DNA of 43,263 nt from Actinomycetota bacterium (GTDB lineage Bacteria; Actinomycetota; Actinomycetes; Actinomycetales; Kineosporiaceae): positions 1 to 43,263 of the forward strand of contig JAUPKJ010000309.1 of NCBI GenBank assembly GCA_030837505.1, read 5' to 3'. The position numbers were made by a program, and so were the translations under genes. The notes beneath the pieces are model-generated. The model had not been told where the DNA came from, did no database searches, and saw only the letters and a program-made list of their open reading frames with translations. Positions 1 to 7,766 of the stretch are shown piece after piece. Every line of letters begins with the position of its first letter. Positions within the stretch are counted from its first letter, which is position 1.

Positions 1-83
1 CCGGTCGAACCGACCGACCGGTCGGGCCGCACACCCGCACCGCTGTCCCCGAGCCGCACACCGAGCCGCCGGTGTCGGTTCGG

Positions 84-848
84 TCAGCTGTCGGGTTCCA
101 GACAGTCGGTCGTGGCCTGGGCCAGGAGACTGGTGTTCTCGGTGAGGCTCACCGAGGCCGTCACACAGCCCTTGCCCGCCATCAGCATCACGTCCGTCAC
201 GGGCCCGGCGCCGAAGGCGACCGAGGCCGGCGACCGGGTTCCCTCCTGGAGCCGTCGTGTTCTCACCGAGACGAGCATGGTCCTGGGGGCGGCGAAACCG
301 CTCGCGGGCGTGAACCGGGCCCAGGAGGTGTTGCACTTGCGGGAGTGACGCAGTTCGATCCGGCCCAGGACCTTTCCGGTGGGGAGGGCCAGATCCCGGT
401 GGGCGAGGGTGGACACTTCCACGTCGCAGTTGGCCCTCTGCGGGTCGGCGCCGTCGCCGACGGCCTGCGGTGGCATGTCGGGCCACGAGGACCCGGTGGG
501 CAGGGCATCGGTCGGGGCGTGCGAGGCCGGAGCCGGGTGTTGTTTCTCGGGCGCGGTGCGCAACGGACGGTGCCATCCCCCGTCGGAGAGCACCCAGAAA
601 ACCACAGCCCCGAGCAACAACAACAGGACGAGCGCATTGGCCAGAGGCACGACCCACCACCGCTGCGATCGAAGATCTTGTTCGGAACCGTCCCCTGTGG
701 AGGAGGCGGCCTCCGTGGTGAGATCCGTGTCCCCGGGGTCGTCGGGCCGGGTCGCGGGGGCGTCCTCGGCCTCCGGGCCGGGGGATCCCGGGACGAGCGC
801 GGAAGAGGAATCGGGGGAGGGTGTGTCGGCTGTACCCACAGGGACCAT
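84..848 (-). CDS. DUF2690-type membrane-anchored protein
   Basis: Predicted 254-residue protein. The first 60 residues are acidic and proline-rich, then a single membrane segment lies at about residues 67-87 (PLANALVLLLLLGAVVFWVL). The outer part carries a conserved pattern of the DUF2690 family: an NCDVEVSTLAH stretch, a LGRIELRHSRKCNTSWARF core, and a second pair of cysteines near the C-terminus (GCVTASV, TDCLEP). The family is common in actinobacteria and its function is not established. It is the last gene of a possible three-gene run with the HTH regulator (115 bases upstream) and the DUF2975 protein. The ATG at 848 has only a distant purine run upstream. An N-in, C-out single-pass topology is inference. 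Confidence 0.75.
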   Translation of the reverse strand: MVPVGTADTPSPDSSSALVPGSPGPEAEDAPATRPDDPGDTDLTTEAASSTGDGSEQDLRSQRWWVVPLANALVLLLLLGAVVFWVLSDGGWHRPLRTAPEKQHPAPASHAPTDALPTGSSWPDMPPQAVGDGADPQRANCDVEVSTLAHRDLALPTGKVLGRIELRHSRKCNTSWARFTPASGFAAPRTMLVSVRTRRLQEGTRSPASVAFGAGPVTDVMLMAGKGCVTASVSLTENTSLLAQATTDCLEPDS

Positions 849-963
849 CTTGGGGGACGCCCTCCCCGCGCCGGTGGAGGGGTCGTCCGGTGTTCCTCAC
901 GATGCCGGAGCGTCCTACCGACGGTGCCGCTTCGCCTCCCGGTCGATCTTGTCCCTGCCACGT

Positions 964-1215
964 TCACTCCGTTCGAGTCCGGACCGTGTCCGGGCCGTTC
1001 GTATCCACTCGAAGGAGATCCCCCGGCTGACAGGAGAGGGAGTCGCACAGGGCGGTCAGGGTACTGAAACGGATGGCCTTGGCTCGGCCGTTCTTGAGGA
1101 TCGAGAGATTCGCCAGGGTGACGCCGACCCGTTCGGAGAGCTCCGTAAGGGTCATGTTCCGCTCAGCGAGGACCTCGTCCAACAGGATTCGGACCCTGCG
1201 CTCCTCTGGCGCCAT
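964..1215 (-). CDS. Small XRE/YozG-type HTH transcriptional regulator
   Basis: An 83-residue protein starting MAPEERRVRI. Residues about 9-66 form a Cro/C1-type helix-turn-helix (LLDEVLAERNMTLTELSERV, then LANLSILKNGRAKAI) followed by the typical LCDSLSCQPGDLL tail of the YozG family. The start at 1215 is chosen because its ATG overlaps the stop codon of the upstream DUF2975 gene by one base (TGATG), a sign of translational coupling; longer in-frame starts would run deep into that gene. DUF2975 proteins are often encoded with such a regulator. It probably controls its own promoter; a palindrome at 1931-1942 is the candidate operator. That last point is inference. Confidence 0.88.
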   Translation of the reverse strand: MAPEERRVRILLDEVLAERNMTLTELSERVGVTLANLSILKNGRAKAIRFSTLTALCDSLSCQPGDLLRVDTNGPDTVRTRTE

Positions 1216-1910
1216 CAGACGACCTCGTCGAGTTCTGCCTTCAGCCCGCTGCCGGCGCGCACGATCTCCCCGAGAACCATGCACCCCGTGCCCAACAGTA
1301 TCCAGATTCCCAGGGGGAGCATGGTCATGGAGGCGCTCCACCCCTCAGTGCTGAGAACATCGCTCAGTGCCGCCTGCGCGCAGAACTGGATCAGTTGGGC
1401 CAGAGCCCCGCCGACGATCACCACCTGGCCCAGACGGGTCAGGCTGTCGGCGATCTGCGGGGTGAAGGCTCCGTCCCGCAGAGCCCGGCGCCCCAGGCGC
1501 AGCAACCAGCACAGAAGGGTGGCCACGAGAAAGGTGGTGGGGAGCTGCCCCAGAGCCGCCAACAGGGACTGCAACAGGGTGGGGTCCGGCACCTCGACCT
1601 CGAGCGTTCCCTCCGGCAGGAGGCGAGTTCCCTCCTCCAGGCGGGTGCCTGCGGCGAGGGGATCGACCGCCAGGTCCGCCATGACGGGAACCGTGACAGG
1701 GCCCCTCAGAGCGCTCACGAGAAAGAAGAGAACACCCAGGAACACGGCGGTGATCTCAACCCCCAGGACCGAGCAGGCCAGGACGAGCCGGGTGGGCCCC
1801 CGGGACGTTCCGGGCACGGGAGCGGACGGAGAGGGGACGATCAAAAGGGCTTCCTCCCGGCCCGCCGCAGGGAGCGGGGTGGAGGGGCGGACGGGGTCCG
1901 GAGCATCCAT
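1215..1910 (-). CDS. DUF2975 family four-helix membrane protein
   Basis: A 231-residue integral membrane protein with four hydrophobic segments: LVLACSVLGVEITAVFLGVL, LPTTFLVATLLCWLLRL, LGQVVIVGGALAQLIQFCA and LGIWILLGTGCMVLGEIV. The layout and the GRRALRDGAFTPQIADSL linker fit the DUF2975 family. The ATG at 1910 is chosen because GGAGG lies seven to eight bases upstream; a longer in-frame reading would cross the promoter. It is translationally coupled to the HTH regulator downstream. The function of the family is unknown; a membrane-sensor role with the regulator is a frequent suggestion only. The pair is divergent from the SAM methyltransferase at 2054. Confidence 0.85.
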   Translation of the reverse strand: MDAPDPVRPSTPLPAAGREEALLIVPSPSAPVPGTSRGPTRLVLACSVLGVEITAVFLGVLFFLVSALRGPVTVPVMADLAVDPLAAGTRLEEGTRLLPEGTLEVEVPDPTLLQSLLAALGQLPTTFLVATLLCWLLRLGRRALRDGAFTPQIADSLTRLGQVVIVGGALAQLIQFCAQAALSDVLSTEGWSASMTMLPLGIWILLGTGCMVLGEIVRAGSGLKAELDEVV

Positions 1911-1921
1911 GGGCACCTCCT

Positions 1922-1947
1922 TATTGATAGTCAATATATTGATAGTC
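1922..1947. promoter_or_regulatory. AT-rich operator candidate: palindrome inside two direct repeats
   Basis: In a very GC-rich background this spot is AT-rich. It holds the perfect 12-base palindrome TCAATATATTGA (1931-1942) and two exact copies of TATTGATAGTC at 1922-1932 and 1937-1947 (period 15). It sits directly upstream of the DUF2975 ribosome-binding site and in the divergent gap to the methyltransferase gene. It is a plausible binding site for the HTH protein encoded two genes away. Binding is inference. Confidence 0.6.
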
Positions 1948-2053
1948 GATAAGGTTGTAGGTGTCAACCGGTGAGAAGGGCACAGACACCCCCGCGGGAC
2001 GTCTGCGGAAGGGCAGGGGGCCGGGCATAGGAGCGAAGGGGAAGAAGTCCTCG

Positions 2054-2992
2054 ATGTCCCCTTCATTCGAAGGTGTGTTATGCGATCATGGAAGGGTGAC
2101 GGTTGGCGCACCGGCAAGTGGGGGAGACCGGGAGGCCGCGGAACAGGACGTCGGCGGGAGCGGTGCCGCGGAGCGCTCGGATGGGCGTTCCGGTCACCGC
2201 TGGTGGACCGGGGGACGGCCCCGGAGCCGGTGGACGGTCCTGCTCGTGTTCGCCTTCTGCGCGGTCACTCTCGTGGCGGTCCTGTGCGTCGTCCTGGGCG
2301 ACCTGCCCGTGTGGCTCCTGCCGGCCCTACTGCCCTCCGCGATCCTGTGCCTCCTGGCGGGGATGTCAACCCTCGCAGCCCATCGACTGGGTCCCTCCGG
2401 GGGCGGGTACGCCGGCCGTATCCACGAACTGTTGATCCGAACCCTCGCCCCTCGGCCCGGCTGGCGGGTCCTGGACATCGGTTCGGGCGATCCCGCCCTG
2501 GCCGGACTCCTCGACCGTGAACACGGGGTGTTCGTCGTCCGTGTGAACATCCGTCGCACGCGGGGACGTCGTTCCTTCCCGTGGCGCACCCGCGTGCCTC
2601 GGACGGTTCCCGATGCCGGGCCGCGTCCCCCGCTGCCGGCGGACCCCGGTCGGCTGCCCTTCGCCGACGGATCGTTCGATGCTGTCGTCAGCTGTTTCGC
2701 CCTCCACGACGGGCAGGGGGCTGAGGAGATCGGGCAGTGCCTCGGTGAGATGCTGCGGATCCTGCGGGAGGGCGGGCGTTTCGCACTGCTGGACCTGTTC
2801 GTGGACTCCCCGCGGCGACCGTCCGTTCCCTGGACGGAAGACGTGATCAAAGAGGCGGGGGGAAGGATCAGCTGTCGGGAGGGACTCGGGGAGAGGATCG
2901 ATCTCCCGCTGAGCCTTGGCAATCGTCTGGTGCTCGGCCGGGCAACCCTGCTCGTGGGGGAGAAGGACACCCGATCCCGATCGGGGTCCTGA
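2054..2992 (+). CDS. Membrane-anchored class I SAM-dependent methyltransferase
   Basis: A 312-residue protein from the ATG at 2054. Two adjoining hydrophobic stretches at about residues 61-110 form a hairpin membrane anchor, and a Rossmann methyltransferase domain fills the rest. Motif I is VLDIGSGDP (about 139-147). The post-core segment DGSFDAVVSCFALHD followed by LGEMLRILREGGRFALLDLF is the usual motif IV/V pattern of small-molecule or lipid methyltransferases. The substrate is not predictable. The start is uncertain: an in-frame GTG at 1961 would extend it by 31 residues but would overlap the divergent promoter; GTG codons at 2075 and 2096 also exist. No close partner gene follows in the same direction. 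Confidence 0.75.
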   Translation: MSPSFEGVLCDHGRVTVGAPASGGDREAAEQDVGGSGAAERSDGRSGHRWWTGGRPRSRWTVLLVFAFCAVTLVAVLCVVLGDLPVWLLPALLPSAILCLLAGMSTLAAHRLGPSGGGYAGRIHELLIRTLAPRPGWRVLDIGSGDPALAGLLDREHGVFVVRVNIRRTRGRRSFPWRTRVPRTVPDAGPRPPLPADPGRLPFADGSFDAVVSCFALHDGQGAEEIGQCLGEMLRILREGGRFALLDLFVDSPRRPSVPWTEDVIKEAGGRISCREGLGERIDLPLSLGNRLVLGRATLLVGEKDTRSRSGS

Positions 2993-3048
2993 CCAGCCCA
3001 CATCGTGGCGAGCACGAGCACCTTGTTCGGGCGCCTCCCGGCCCGGGC

Positions 3049-5208
3049 TCACCTCCCGGTTCGGAAGGCCCTGTGTTGCCTGATTCTGAAGGCGGCTCTG
3101 GTGGCGGCTCTGCGGACCTGTCCCCGGGGGTGCCCGGAACCGATCGCGTCGAGGACCTCCAGGATCTGTGGATGCCGGCACTGGCTGATGGTGTCCAGCT
3201 GCGCGGTCTGCTCTGCGGCCGTCCACGCGTCCTCTGGCAGATCCTCGTAGCTCACCCCGGGACCGACGCCGTCGAGCATTCCGGCGATGGTCTCCACCGC
3301 GAGCCATTGCACTTGCTCGTCGGTGAAGTCCGCCAGTCCTTCCCCGGCCCGGTGGGCCAGCCAGCTGCGGGCGTGCAGACCGAGCAACGGGTCGTCGACG
3401 AGGGAACGCAGCACAGGGGCCACGTGTTCGGGCAGGTGTTCGTCGAGAACGGACAGGCAAGCCAGACGGATCATGGCTGATCCGGCGCGGGCCGCCTCCA
3501 ACAAGGCGTCCACAGCCTCCTGGGGATCCCGCACCGCGATCCACTCGCCCACGGCCGGTTCGGAGTCCGAGGCCGCCAACCGCGACACCTGAGTCAGCAT
3601 CGTCAGGGCGTCGGCCCCGCTGATGTCACCGACGGCAGGGGTGTGGAACCCGGCGGACATGAGCAGTTCCCGCATTCCCCACCGGCCCAGCGGCGTCAGC
3701 ACGAGACAGCCCTCCCGCCGGACGGCCGCCCCGAGCTCCTCCAACTGGTCCAGATGCCGACCCAGACGCCGCATGGCGACGGCCTGCACGAGGTCCTGCG
3801 AGCAGCTGGTGAAGTCCCGCAGACGGACCCGGAGGGTCCGGCGGAACTCCCGCATGCTCGTCGGGACGCCGACATACCCCGCCATCAGTGCGTCCACCAC
3901 CGTGTGGTTCACGATGCCCAGGACGTCGGGATCGACAGAACGTTCCAGTCGGTCGTTCGCCTCGGTGTCCAGGCCCCATTCGAGCGCTTCGGTGAACACG
4001 GTGTTCCACACATGCAGGGCGGCGTCGTCATCGCCCTGTTCCCACAGAGTTCGTGCACGGCCGGGGCACGCGATGGCCTGAATCACGACGAGCCAGTCGG
4101 TCTCCAGCGCCAGCTCCCACAACCGATGCAGCTCGGAGAGATCGTGGGCGCAACGCACTCCCCGCTCCGCGCCGGGAGAGTGGGGCGCAGGCTCTTCCCC
4201 GGCCCGGGGAGGGCTCTCCGGGGCATCCTCGACGTCCGGCCGTGGCTCGTCGGCGGTCCAGCTCCCGTCGAAGCCCCGTCCCTCGTCGATCCCCCAGCTC
4301 CCGTCGAAGCCCCAGCTCCCATCGATCCCCCAGCTTCCGCCGAGGCCACAGCCCCCCTCGATGACCTTGAGACGGACCCTCTGCCCCGGTGGGTTCTCCA
4401 CAGGGGCGCGCAGGTCGCTCCGCCACCCCGGGACCTGCGGCAGACCCAGGACCCGACAGACCTCCACGGCCTCGGCGGGGCGCAGTACTCCCCGGGAGGT
4501 CAGATGCTGTCGCGGATCGACCCACCGGGCCAGATTGTCCAGAGCGCGCAGCAGCGAGGCCCTGCGGGCGGCCCGGGCCAGGTCGGACAGGGGTTGGAGG
4601 CGGATCGGCGGCATGGTCGGCCTGTCGTGCACCCGAGGGGGAGGCTGGACGGGCAGGAAGGGCAGCCCCGGGCCGACCGGCTGCGGATCCGGGGAGAGGA
4701 AACCGTCCTCCGACAGGGGCTCCGGGTCGGGGACCACAGCCGGCAGCAGCCGCAACTGTTCCTCCGGGCACGTGCCGAGCGAGGTCCAGAATCCCTGCCG
4801 GGTACCGAGATCGAACGCATCGACGGCGCGGAAAGCGGCCCGGTTCAGGGCGAGCCCCTCGGGATCCTTGCAGGCTCCGAGGAACGCCGATTCCAGGGAA
4901 TCGAGTTCGGCCCGAAGGGTGTCGGGCGAACAACCGTCACAGCACAGCAGGCCCCGGTCCTGGAGGAACTCCAGGTAGAGCCGGGCAGTGGGCACCGCCG
5001 CCGCGAGCCATTCCCTGTCGGTGACGACCTTTCGGGGAAACAGCTCGACCAACAGCGAGGTCAGATCGCCCTCCGACCAGTGCGCCGGGTCGGGGTCCTG
5101 CAGATGATCTTTCTTGAGTTCAACGAGCGTGTCGACTACTTCCGGCACGATCCCGGACCTGCCGTCCGCGAACCGCCGGAATTCCCTCGGAGTGGAAGGT
5201 CGAGCCAC
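3049..5208 (-). CDS. Large hypothetical protein with glycine/tryptophan repeat and helical-repeat C-terminus
   Basis: A 719-residue protein I do not recognise. There is no signal peptide and no membrane segment. The N-terminal 170 residues are mixed alpha/beta, with a cysteine pair (LLCCDGC). Residues about 290-330 hold a degenerate six-residue repeat (GSWGID, GSWGFD, GSWGID, GRGFDG, SW) followed by an acidic proline-rich linker. The C-terminal half has an LTPLGRWGMRELL element and short alpha-helical repeats (AVDALLEAARAGSAMIRLAC, HVAPVLRSLVDDPLLGLHA) resembling HEAT-like repeats; LTPLGRW-type segments also occur in other large actinobacterial hypothetical proteins. The start is the GTG at 5208 with AGGA seven bases upstream. 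It stands alone between a methyltransferase (convergent) and the RNase gene (divergent). It is probably cytoplasmic; no function is proposed. Confidence 0.7.
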   Translation of the reverse strand: MARPSTPREFRRFADGRSGIVPEVVDTLVELKKDHLQDPDPAHWSEGDLTSLLVELFPRKVVTDREWLAAAVPTARLYLEFLQDRGLLCCDGCSPDTLRAELDSLESAFLGACKDPEGLALNRAAFRAVDAFDLGTRQGFWTSLGTCPEEQLRLLPAVVPDPEPLSEDGFLSPDPQPVGPGLPFLPVQPPPRVHDRPTMPPIRLQPLSDLARAARRASLLRALDNLARWVDPRQHLTSRGVLRPAEAVEVCRVLGLPQVPGWRSDLRAPVENPPGQRVRLKVIEGGCGLGGSWGIDGSWGFDGSWGIDEGRGFDGSWTADEPRPDVEDAPESPPRAGEEPAPHSPGAERGVRCAHDLSELHRLWELALETDWLVVIQAIACPGRARTLWEQGDDDAALHVWNTVFTEALEWGLDTEANDRLERSVDPDVLGIVNHTVVDALMAGYVGVPTSMREFRRTLRVRLRDFTSCSQDLVQAVAMRRLGRHLDQLEELGAAVRREGCLVLTPLGRWGMRELLMSAGFHTPAVGDISGADALTMLTQVSRLAASDSEPAVGEWIAVRDPQEAVDALLEAARAGSAMIRLACLSVLDEHLPEHVAPVLRSLVDDPLLGLHARSWLAHRAGEGLADFTDEQVQWLAVETIAGMLDGVGPGVSYEDLPEDAWTAAEQTAQLDTISQCRHPQILEVLDAIGSGHPRGQVRRAATRAAFRIRQHRAFRTGR
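4255..4341. repeat. 18-base in-frame tandem repeat inside the 719-residue gene
   Basis: Degenerate copies of an 18-base unit with cores CCCCAGCTCCC and CGTCGAAGC or CATCGATCC encode the GSWGID/GSWGFD repeat on the minus strand. The copies keep the reading frame. Length variation between strains is likely. Confidence 0.75.
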
Positions 5209-5566
5209 ACCCGTATCCTGACAGCGGTGGAAGTCCTGTGACGAATTGTCAGGTCACAGGGCTGTGATTGTTCATGTACGGGCGGGTACGCGCGGGTAGG
5301 CGCTGGGAATCCTCTGTGAAAGGTCCCGCCGCTCTTGCGCGTGCCCCCGGTACGGGCAGGAGGATGATTTCACCGGGCACCTCGGGGAACCAGCCCCGTC
5401 GAGGCTCGTCACCAGCATCCGCCGGACGGCGGACGAACGGGCGGGCGTCGGCCGTGCCGGAAGACCGGCACTCCTGCGGGGTCTGCTCCGTTGGGTGGGT
5501 ATCGGACCGGTGAATCCCTTCCCGATGCCCGCCGTCCGCGTTGCCCGCAGATCTCAGGAGTCCCAC
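5209..5566. other. Divergent intergenic region with an inverted repeat
   Basis: These 358 bases separate the minus-strand 719-residue gene from the RNase gene. The only clear structure is the inverted repeat at 5235-5260. Open frames here lack ribosome-binding sites and look like chance frames in GC-rich DNA. Confidence 0.5.
5235..5260. promoter_or_regulatory. Inverted repeat CCTGTGAC-N10-GTCACAGG
   Basis: Perfect 8-base arms (5235-5242 and 5253-5260) with a 10-base spacer lie 27 bases upstream of the GTG start of the minus-strand 719-residue gene. The position suits an operator overlapping its promoter. The TGTGA/TCACA halves recall Crp-family sites, but the spacing is not the Crp spacing. 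Confidence 0.45.
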
Positions 5567-6331
5567 GTGTTCGACACCGACGGCCCCCGACCGAAGCCCG
5601 CCCCACCGCCGTCGAGGCCTGTCCTGGTGGTGCCGCGCCCCCATCCACCCCGCCGTGGCCGCAGCCTGCGTATGGTCACCGCCGGTCTGGTGCTGGCTGC
5701 GGGGACCTTGATCAGCCCCGCCGTCGCCCTGGCCCGCTCAGCTCCGGAACACCTCAGCGCCTCGCTGCCCTCGGACACGGCGGACGCGGCGGAGGACGGG
5801 GTGGTAGCACTGCAGTTCTGGCGCTGCCTCGGTTTCCCCCGGACCCGCGATTGGTACACCTGGCAGATTTCTGCCCCCGGGGTCGGCACGGTGCGGACCA
5901 AGGCCGCGACCGACCGGCGGGGACCGAACACGGCCCGGGGGCCGGCCTCGATCCGGTCCCTGCCCGTGGGGCAGGAGCCTCGTCTCACCGGGCAGCGGGA
6001 CGCCGGCCGACGGGACGCCGGCCGACGGGACGCCGGGCGACCTGTCGCCCGGGCGAGCGCCGTCGGACCGGCAGCTCTCGGCTCGGTGGGCGTCGCCTCG
6101 TCGAGGACGTCGGCCATGGTGCGCAGTATCGAAGGGGTGTATGCCTTCGCCGGGGGCAGATACCGCAATCACGAGGCACGACTGCCCCTGGGGACCATGT
6201 ACTACGAGTACGACGTGTACCCCAGGAACCGCGGAACGGCCCGGGACGGGTACCGCCTCGTGGTTGACACCGCAGGGGAAACGGCATGGTTCACCCCGAA
6301 CCACTACCTCGACTTCTACCGCGTGGCCTGA
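5567..6331 (+). CDS. Secreted guanyl-specific ribonuclease, RNase Sa/T1 family
   Basis: A 254-residue preprotein. The start is the GTG at 5567, with GGAG six bases upstream. A long basic, proline-rich n-region is followed by a hydrophobic export segment at residues 36-56 ending in VALA, so secretion is likely. The last 70 residues match the microbial ribonuclease fold: SIEGVYAFAGGRYRNHEARL, then YYEYDV (Glu214), GYRLVV (Arg230) and NHYLDFYRV (His246). These correspond to the catalytic Glu, Arg and His of RNase Sa. Between export signal and catalytic domain lies a roughly 120-residue spacer with three DAGRR-type repeats. Secreted enzymes of this family cleave RNA 3' to guanine. No barstar-like inhibitor gene is in the window. 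The gene ends at a strong terminator. Confidence 0.85.
   Translation: MFDTDGPRPKPAPPPSRPVLVVPRPHPPRRGRSLRMVTAGLVLAAGTLISPAVALARSAPEHLSASLPSDTADAAEDGVVALQFWRCLGFPRTRDWYTWQISAPGVGTVRTKAATDRRGPNTARGPASIRSLPVGQEPRLTGQRDAGRRDAGRRDAGRPVARASAVGPAALGSVGVASSRTSAMVRSIEGVYAFAGGRYRNHEARLPLGTMYYEYDVYPRNRGTARDGYRLVVDTAGETAWFTPNHYLDFYRVA
5996..6040. repeat. Three 15-base tandem repeats in the RNase spacer
   Basis: Three copies of CGGGACGCCGGCCGA (the third with one change) are in frame and encode the (R)DAGR repeat of the RNase linker. Confidence 0.85.
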
Positions 6332-6369
6332 GGCGGGCCCGAGGAGAAGCCGGTCGCTCGTAGAACGAC

Positions 6370-6410
6370 CGGATCAGGCCCCGGTGACTCGTTCACCGGG
6401 GCCTGATCCG
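6370..6410. terminator. Bidirectional terminator between RNase and hsp20
   Basis: A perfect 18-base-pair stem with a 5-base loop: the left arm CGGATCAGGCCCCGGTGA pairs with 6393-6410. It lies in the 106-base gap between the convergent RNase and hsp20 genes. There is no long U tract, as is usual in actinobacteria. Confidence 0.85.
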
Positions 6411-6437
6411 TCGATCTGTCGGGTGTCGCCGCTGTTC

Positions 6438-6875
6438 TCAGTCACCCGCGCTCAGGGCCTGGGACTCGGTGCTGTGCGTGACCGGGATCCTGCGGGGCTT
6501 GGCCTCTTCTGCCATCGGCAGGGTCAGGGTGAGCACGCCGTCCGTGTACGTGGCCTCGATGCGCTCCAGATCGAGGTTGTTGCTGAGGGTGAACTGGCGC
6601 GCGTAGGTGCCGGAGGCGCGCTCCTGGGTGAGCCACTCCACCTGGTCGGTACGAAGGGAACGCTGTGCCCGGATGGTCAGCACCCGACCGTCCACGCCCA
6701 GGTCGAGGGAACCGGGGTCGATACCGGGAAGATCGCATTGGAGCACGTAGCTCTCCCCGGAGCGGTACAGGTCGACGGGCATGGCGCGGGAGGCCTGGCC
6801 CATGTCCGCGGCCACAGTGAACATTCGTTCGGCCAACCGGTCCAGGTCCTGGAACGGGTCGAATCGCATCGTCAT
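6438..6875 (-). CDS. Hsp20 / alpha-crystallin small heat-shock protein
   Basis: A 145-residue ATP-independent holdase chaperone. It starts MTMRFDPFQDLDRLAERMF, the usual Hsp20 N-terminus. The alpha-crystallin domain runs from about residue 35 (MPVDLYRSGESYVLQCDLPG) to the conserved ATYTDGVLTLTLP near residue 125, followed by the short C-terminal tail PRRIPV that holds the I/V-x-I/V docking motif. The ATG at 6875 is chosen for AGGAGG eight bases upstream; the reading frame stays open further upstream, but that part is the 5' untranslated region. A CIRCE element lies about 105 bases upstream, so HrcA repression and heat induction are expected. It ends at the shared terminator. Confidence 0.93.
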   Translation of the reverse strand: MTMRFDPFQDLDRLAERMFTVAADMGQASRAMPVDLYRSGESYVLQCDLPGIDPGSLDLGVDGRVLTIRAQRSLRTDQVEWLTQERASGTYARQFTLSNNLDLERIEATYTDGVLTLTLPMAEEAKPRRIPVTHSTESQALSAGD

Positions 6876-6979
6876 CACAACCACCTCCTCGGACGGGTCC
6901 GCCCGGCCGGTGGGGCCGGCGGGCCGAGCACGGACCGGGCGGACCAAGCCGCTGAGAGCCGTGCTCGACACCTCCATTT

Positions 6980-7006
6980 TTAGCACTCTCGATCTGAGAG
7001 TGCTAG
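6980..7006 (-). promoter_or_regulatory. CIRCE element (HrcA operator) for hsp20
   Basis: TTAGCACTC-N9-GAGTGCTAG matches the CIRCE consensus TTAGCACTC-N9-GAGTGCTAA at all but the last base. It lies upstream of hsp20 and overlaps the stop codon (7003-7005) of the PTS EIIA gene. HrcA is the known CIRCE repressor; hrcA itself is not in the window. Confidence 0.93.
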
Positions 7007-7470
7007 TTCTCTGGTCCGACGGTGAACAGGGGCGAACCGGACGCGATCTCGGTCCCCTCGGTGGTGATGTTCCGTACGAGTTCTGCGGGGGTGTCCAGGA
7101 CGACGACCGGGCAGATCGGGTCCCGCCCGCCCGCTGCGACGGCCGCGGGGTCCCAGCTGATGATGGCCTGGCCCGCCTTCACCTCCTCGCCCTGCGCCAC
7201 GTGGGGAACGAAGCCCTCCCCGTTCAACTTCACCGTGTCGATCCCCAGGTGGACGAGCACCCCCCGGCCGCAGGGCGTTCGGATCACGAAGGCGTGGGAA
7301 TGCAACTTCACCAGGCGACCATCGACGGGCGCCACGGCGTCGATCGGTTCGGGCAGCGGGGCGACGGCCACACCCGGGCCGACGAGCCCCTGCGCGAACA
7401 CGCTGTCGGGAACCCGCCCCAGGGGCGTGCACACTCCGGGAACGGGCGACAGCACGTGCAGGGTCTTCAC
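7003..7470 (-). CDS. PTS glucose-family EIIA component
   Basis: A 155-residue soluble phosphocarrier that takes phosphate from HPr and passes it to EIIB. It begins MKTLHVLSPVPGVC and shows the EIIA-Glc signature: VAPVDGRLVKLHSHAFVIRT with His59, and VLVHLGIDTVKLNGEGF with the phosphorylated His74. The C-terminal PVVVLD and a final LFTV strand are also typical. The start at GTG 7470 has GAGGAG six bases upstream. An alternative GTG at 7500 overlaps the EIIB stop codon (GTGA) and would add ten residues. It follows EIIB by 26 bases and is probably co-transcribed with it. Its stop codon lies inside the CIRCE element of hsp20. Confidence 0.92.
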   Translation of the reverse strand: MKTLHVLSPVPGVCTPLGRVPDSVFAQGLVGPGVAVAPLPEPIDAVAPVDGRLVKLHSHAFVIRTPCGRGVLVHLGIDTVKLNGEGFVPHVAQGEEVKAGQAIISWDPAAVAAGGRDPICPVVVLDTPAELVRNITTEGTEIASGSPLFTVGPEN

Positions 7471-7496
7471 GACGTTCTCCTCGGTACTCTCCTCGG

Positions 7497-7730
7497 TCAC
7501 AACAGGTCTTCGATGTCCTCGGCCAGGGTGTCGGCCTCCGGCCCCACGACCACCTGGATGACGGTTCCCGAACACAGAACCCCGTGGGCTCCTGCCGCCC
7601 TCAACGCCGCCTGGTCGACAAGGGAAGCGTCCTTGACCTCCGTCCGCAGACGGGTGATGCAAGCCTCCATCTCCACCAGGTTCTCCGCTCCGCCGAGTCC
7701 GGCGAGGATCCGCTCCGCCTTGTCGCCCAT
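7497..7730 (-). CDS. PTS EIIB component, GlcNAc/glucose family
   Basis: A 77-residue EIIB domain on its own. LVEMEACITRLRTEV contains the phosphocysteine (Cys24) in the context typical of glucose-superfamily EIIB, and the C-terminal GVLCSGTVIQVVVGPEA matches the family. GGAG stands six bases before the ATG at 7730. With the EIIA downstream and the EIIC at 10208 it completes one sugar permease split into three polypeptides, similar to the separate NagE2/NagF arrangement for N-acetylglucosamine in Streptomyces. Substrate assignment to GlcNAc rests on the nagA and DasR-like neighbours. Confidence 0.92.
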   Translation of the reverse strand: MGDKAERILAGLGGAENLVEMEACITRLRTEVKDASLVDQAALRAAGAHGVLCSGTVIQVVVGPEADTLAEDIEDLL

Positions 7731-7766
7731 GGGGTTCTCCTTCTCCAACGGTTCGTACACATCAGG

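Noticed and set aside
1-83. GAACCGAC (7-14) and GTCGGTTC (75-82) as a terminator for the DUF2690 gene
   Set aside because: The arms are about 60 bases apart and GC-rich DNA offers many such pairs; support is too weak to list as a feature.
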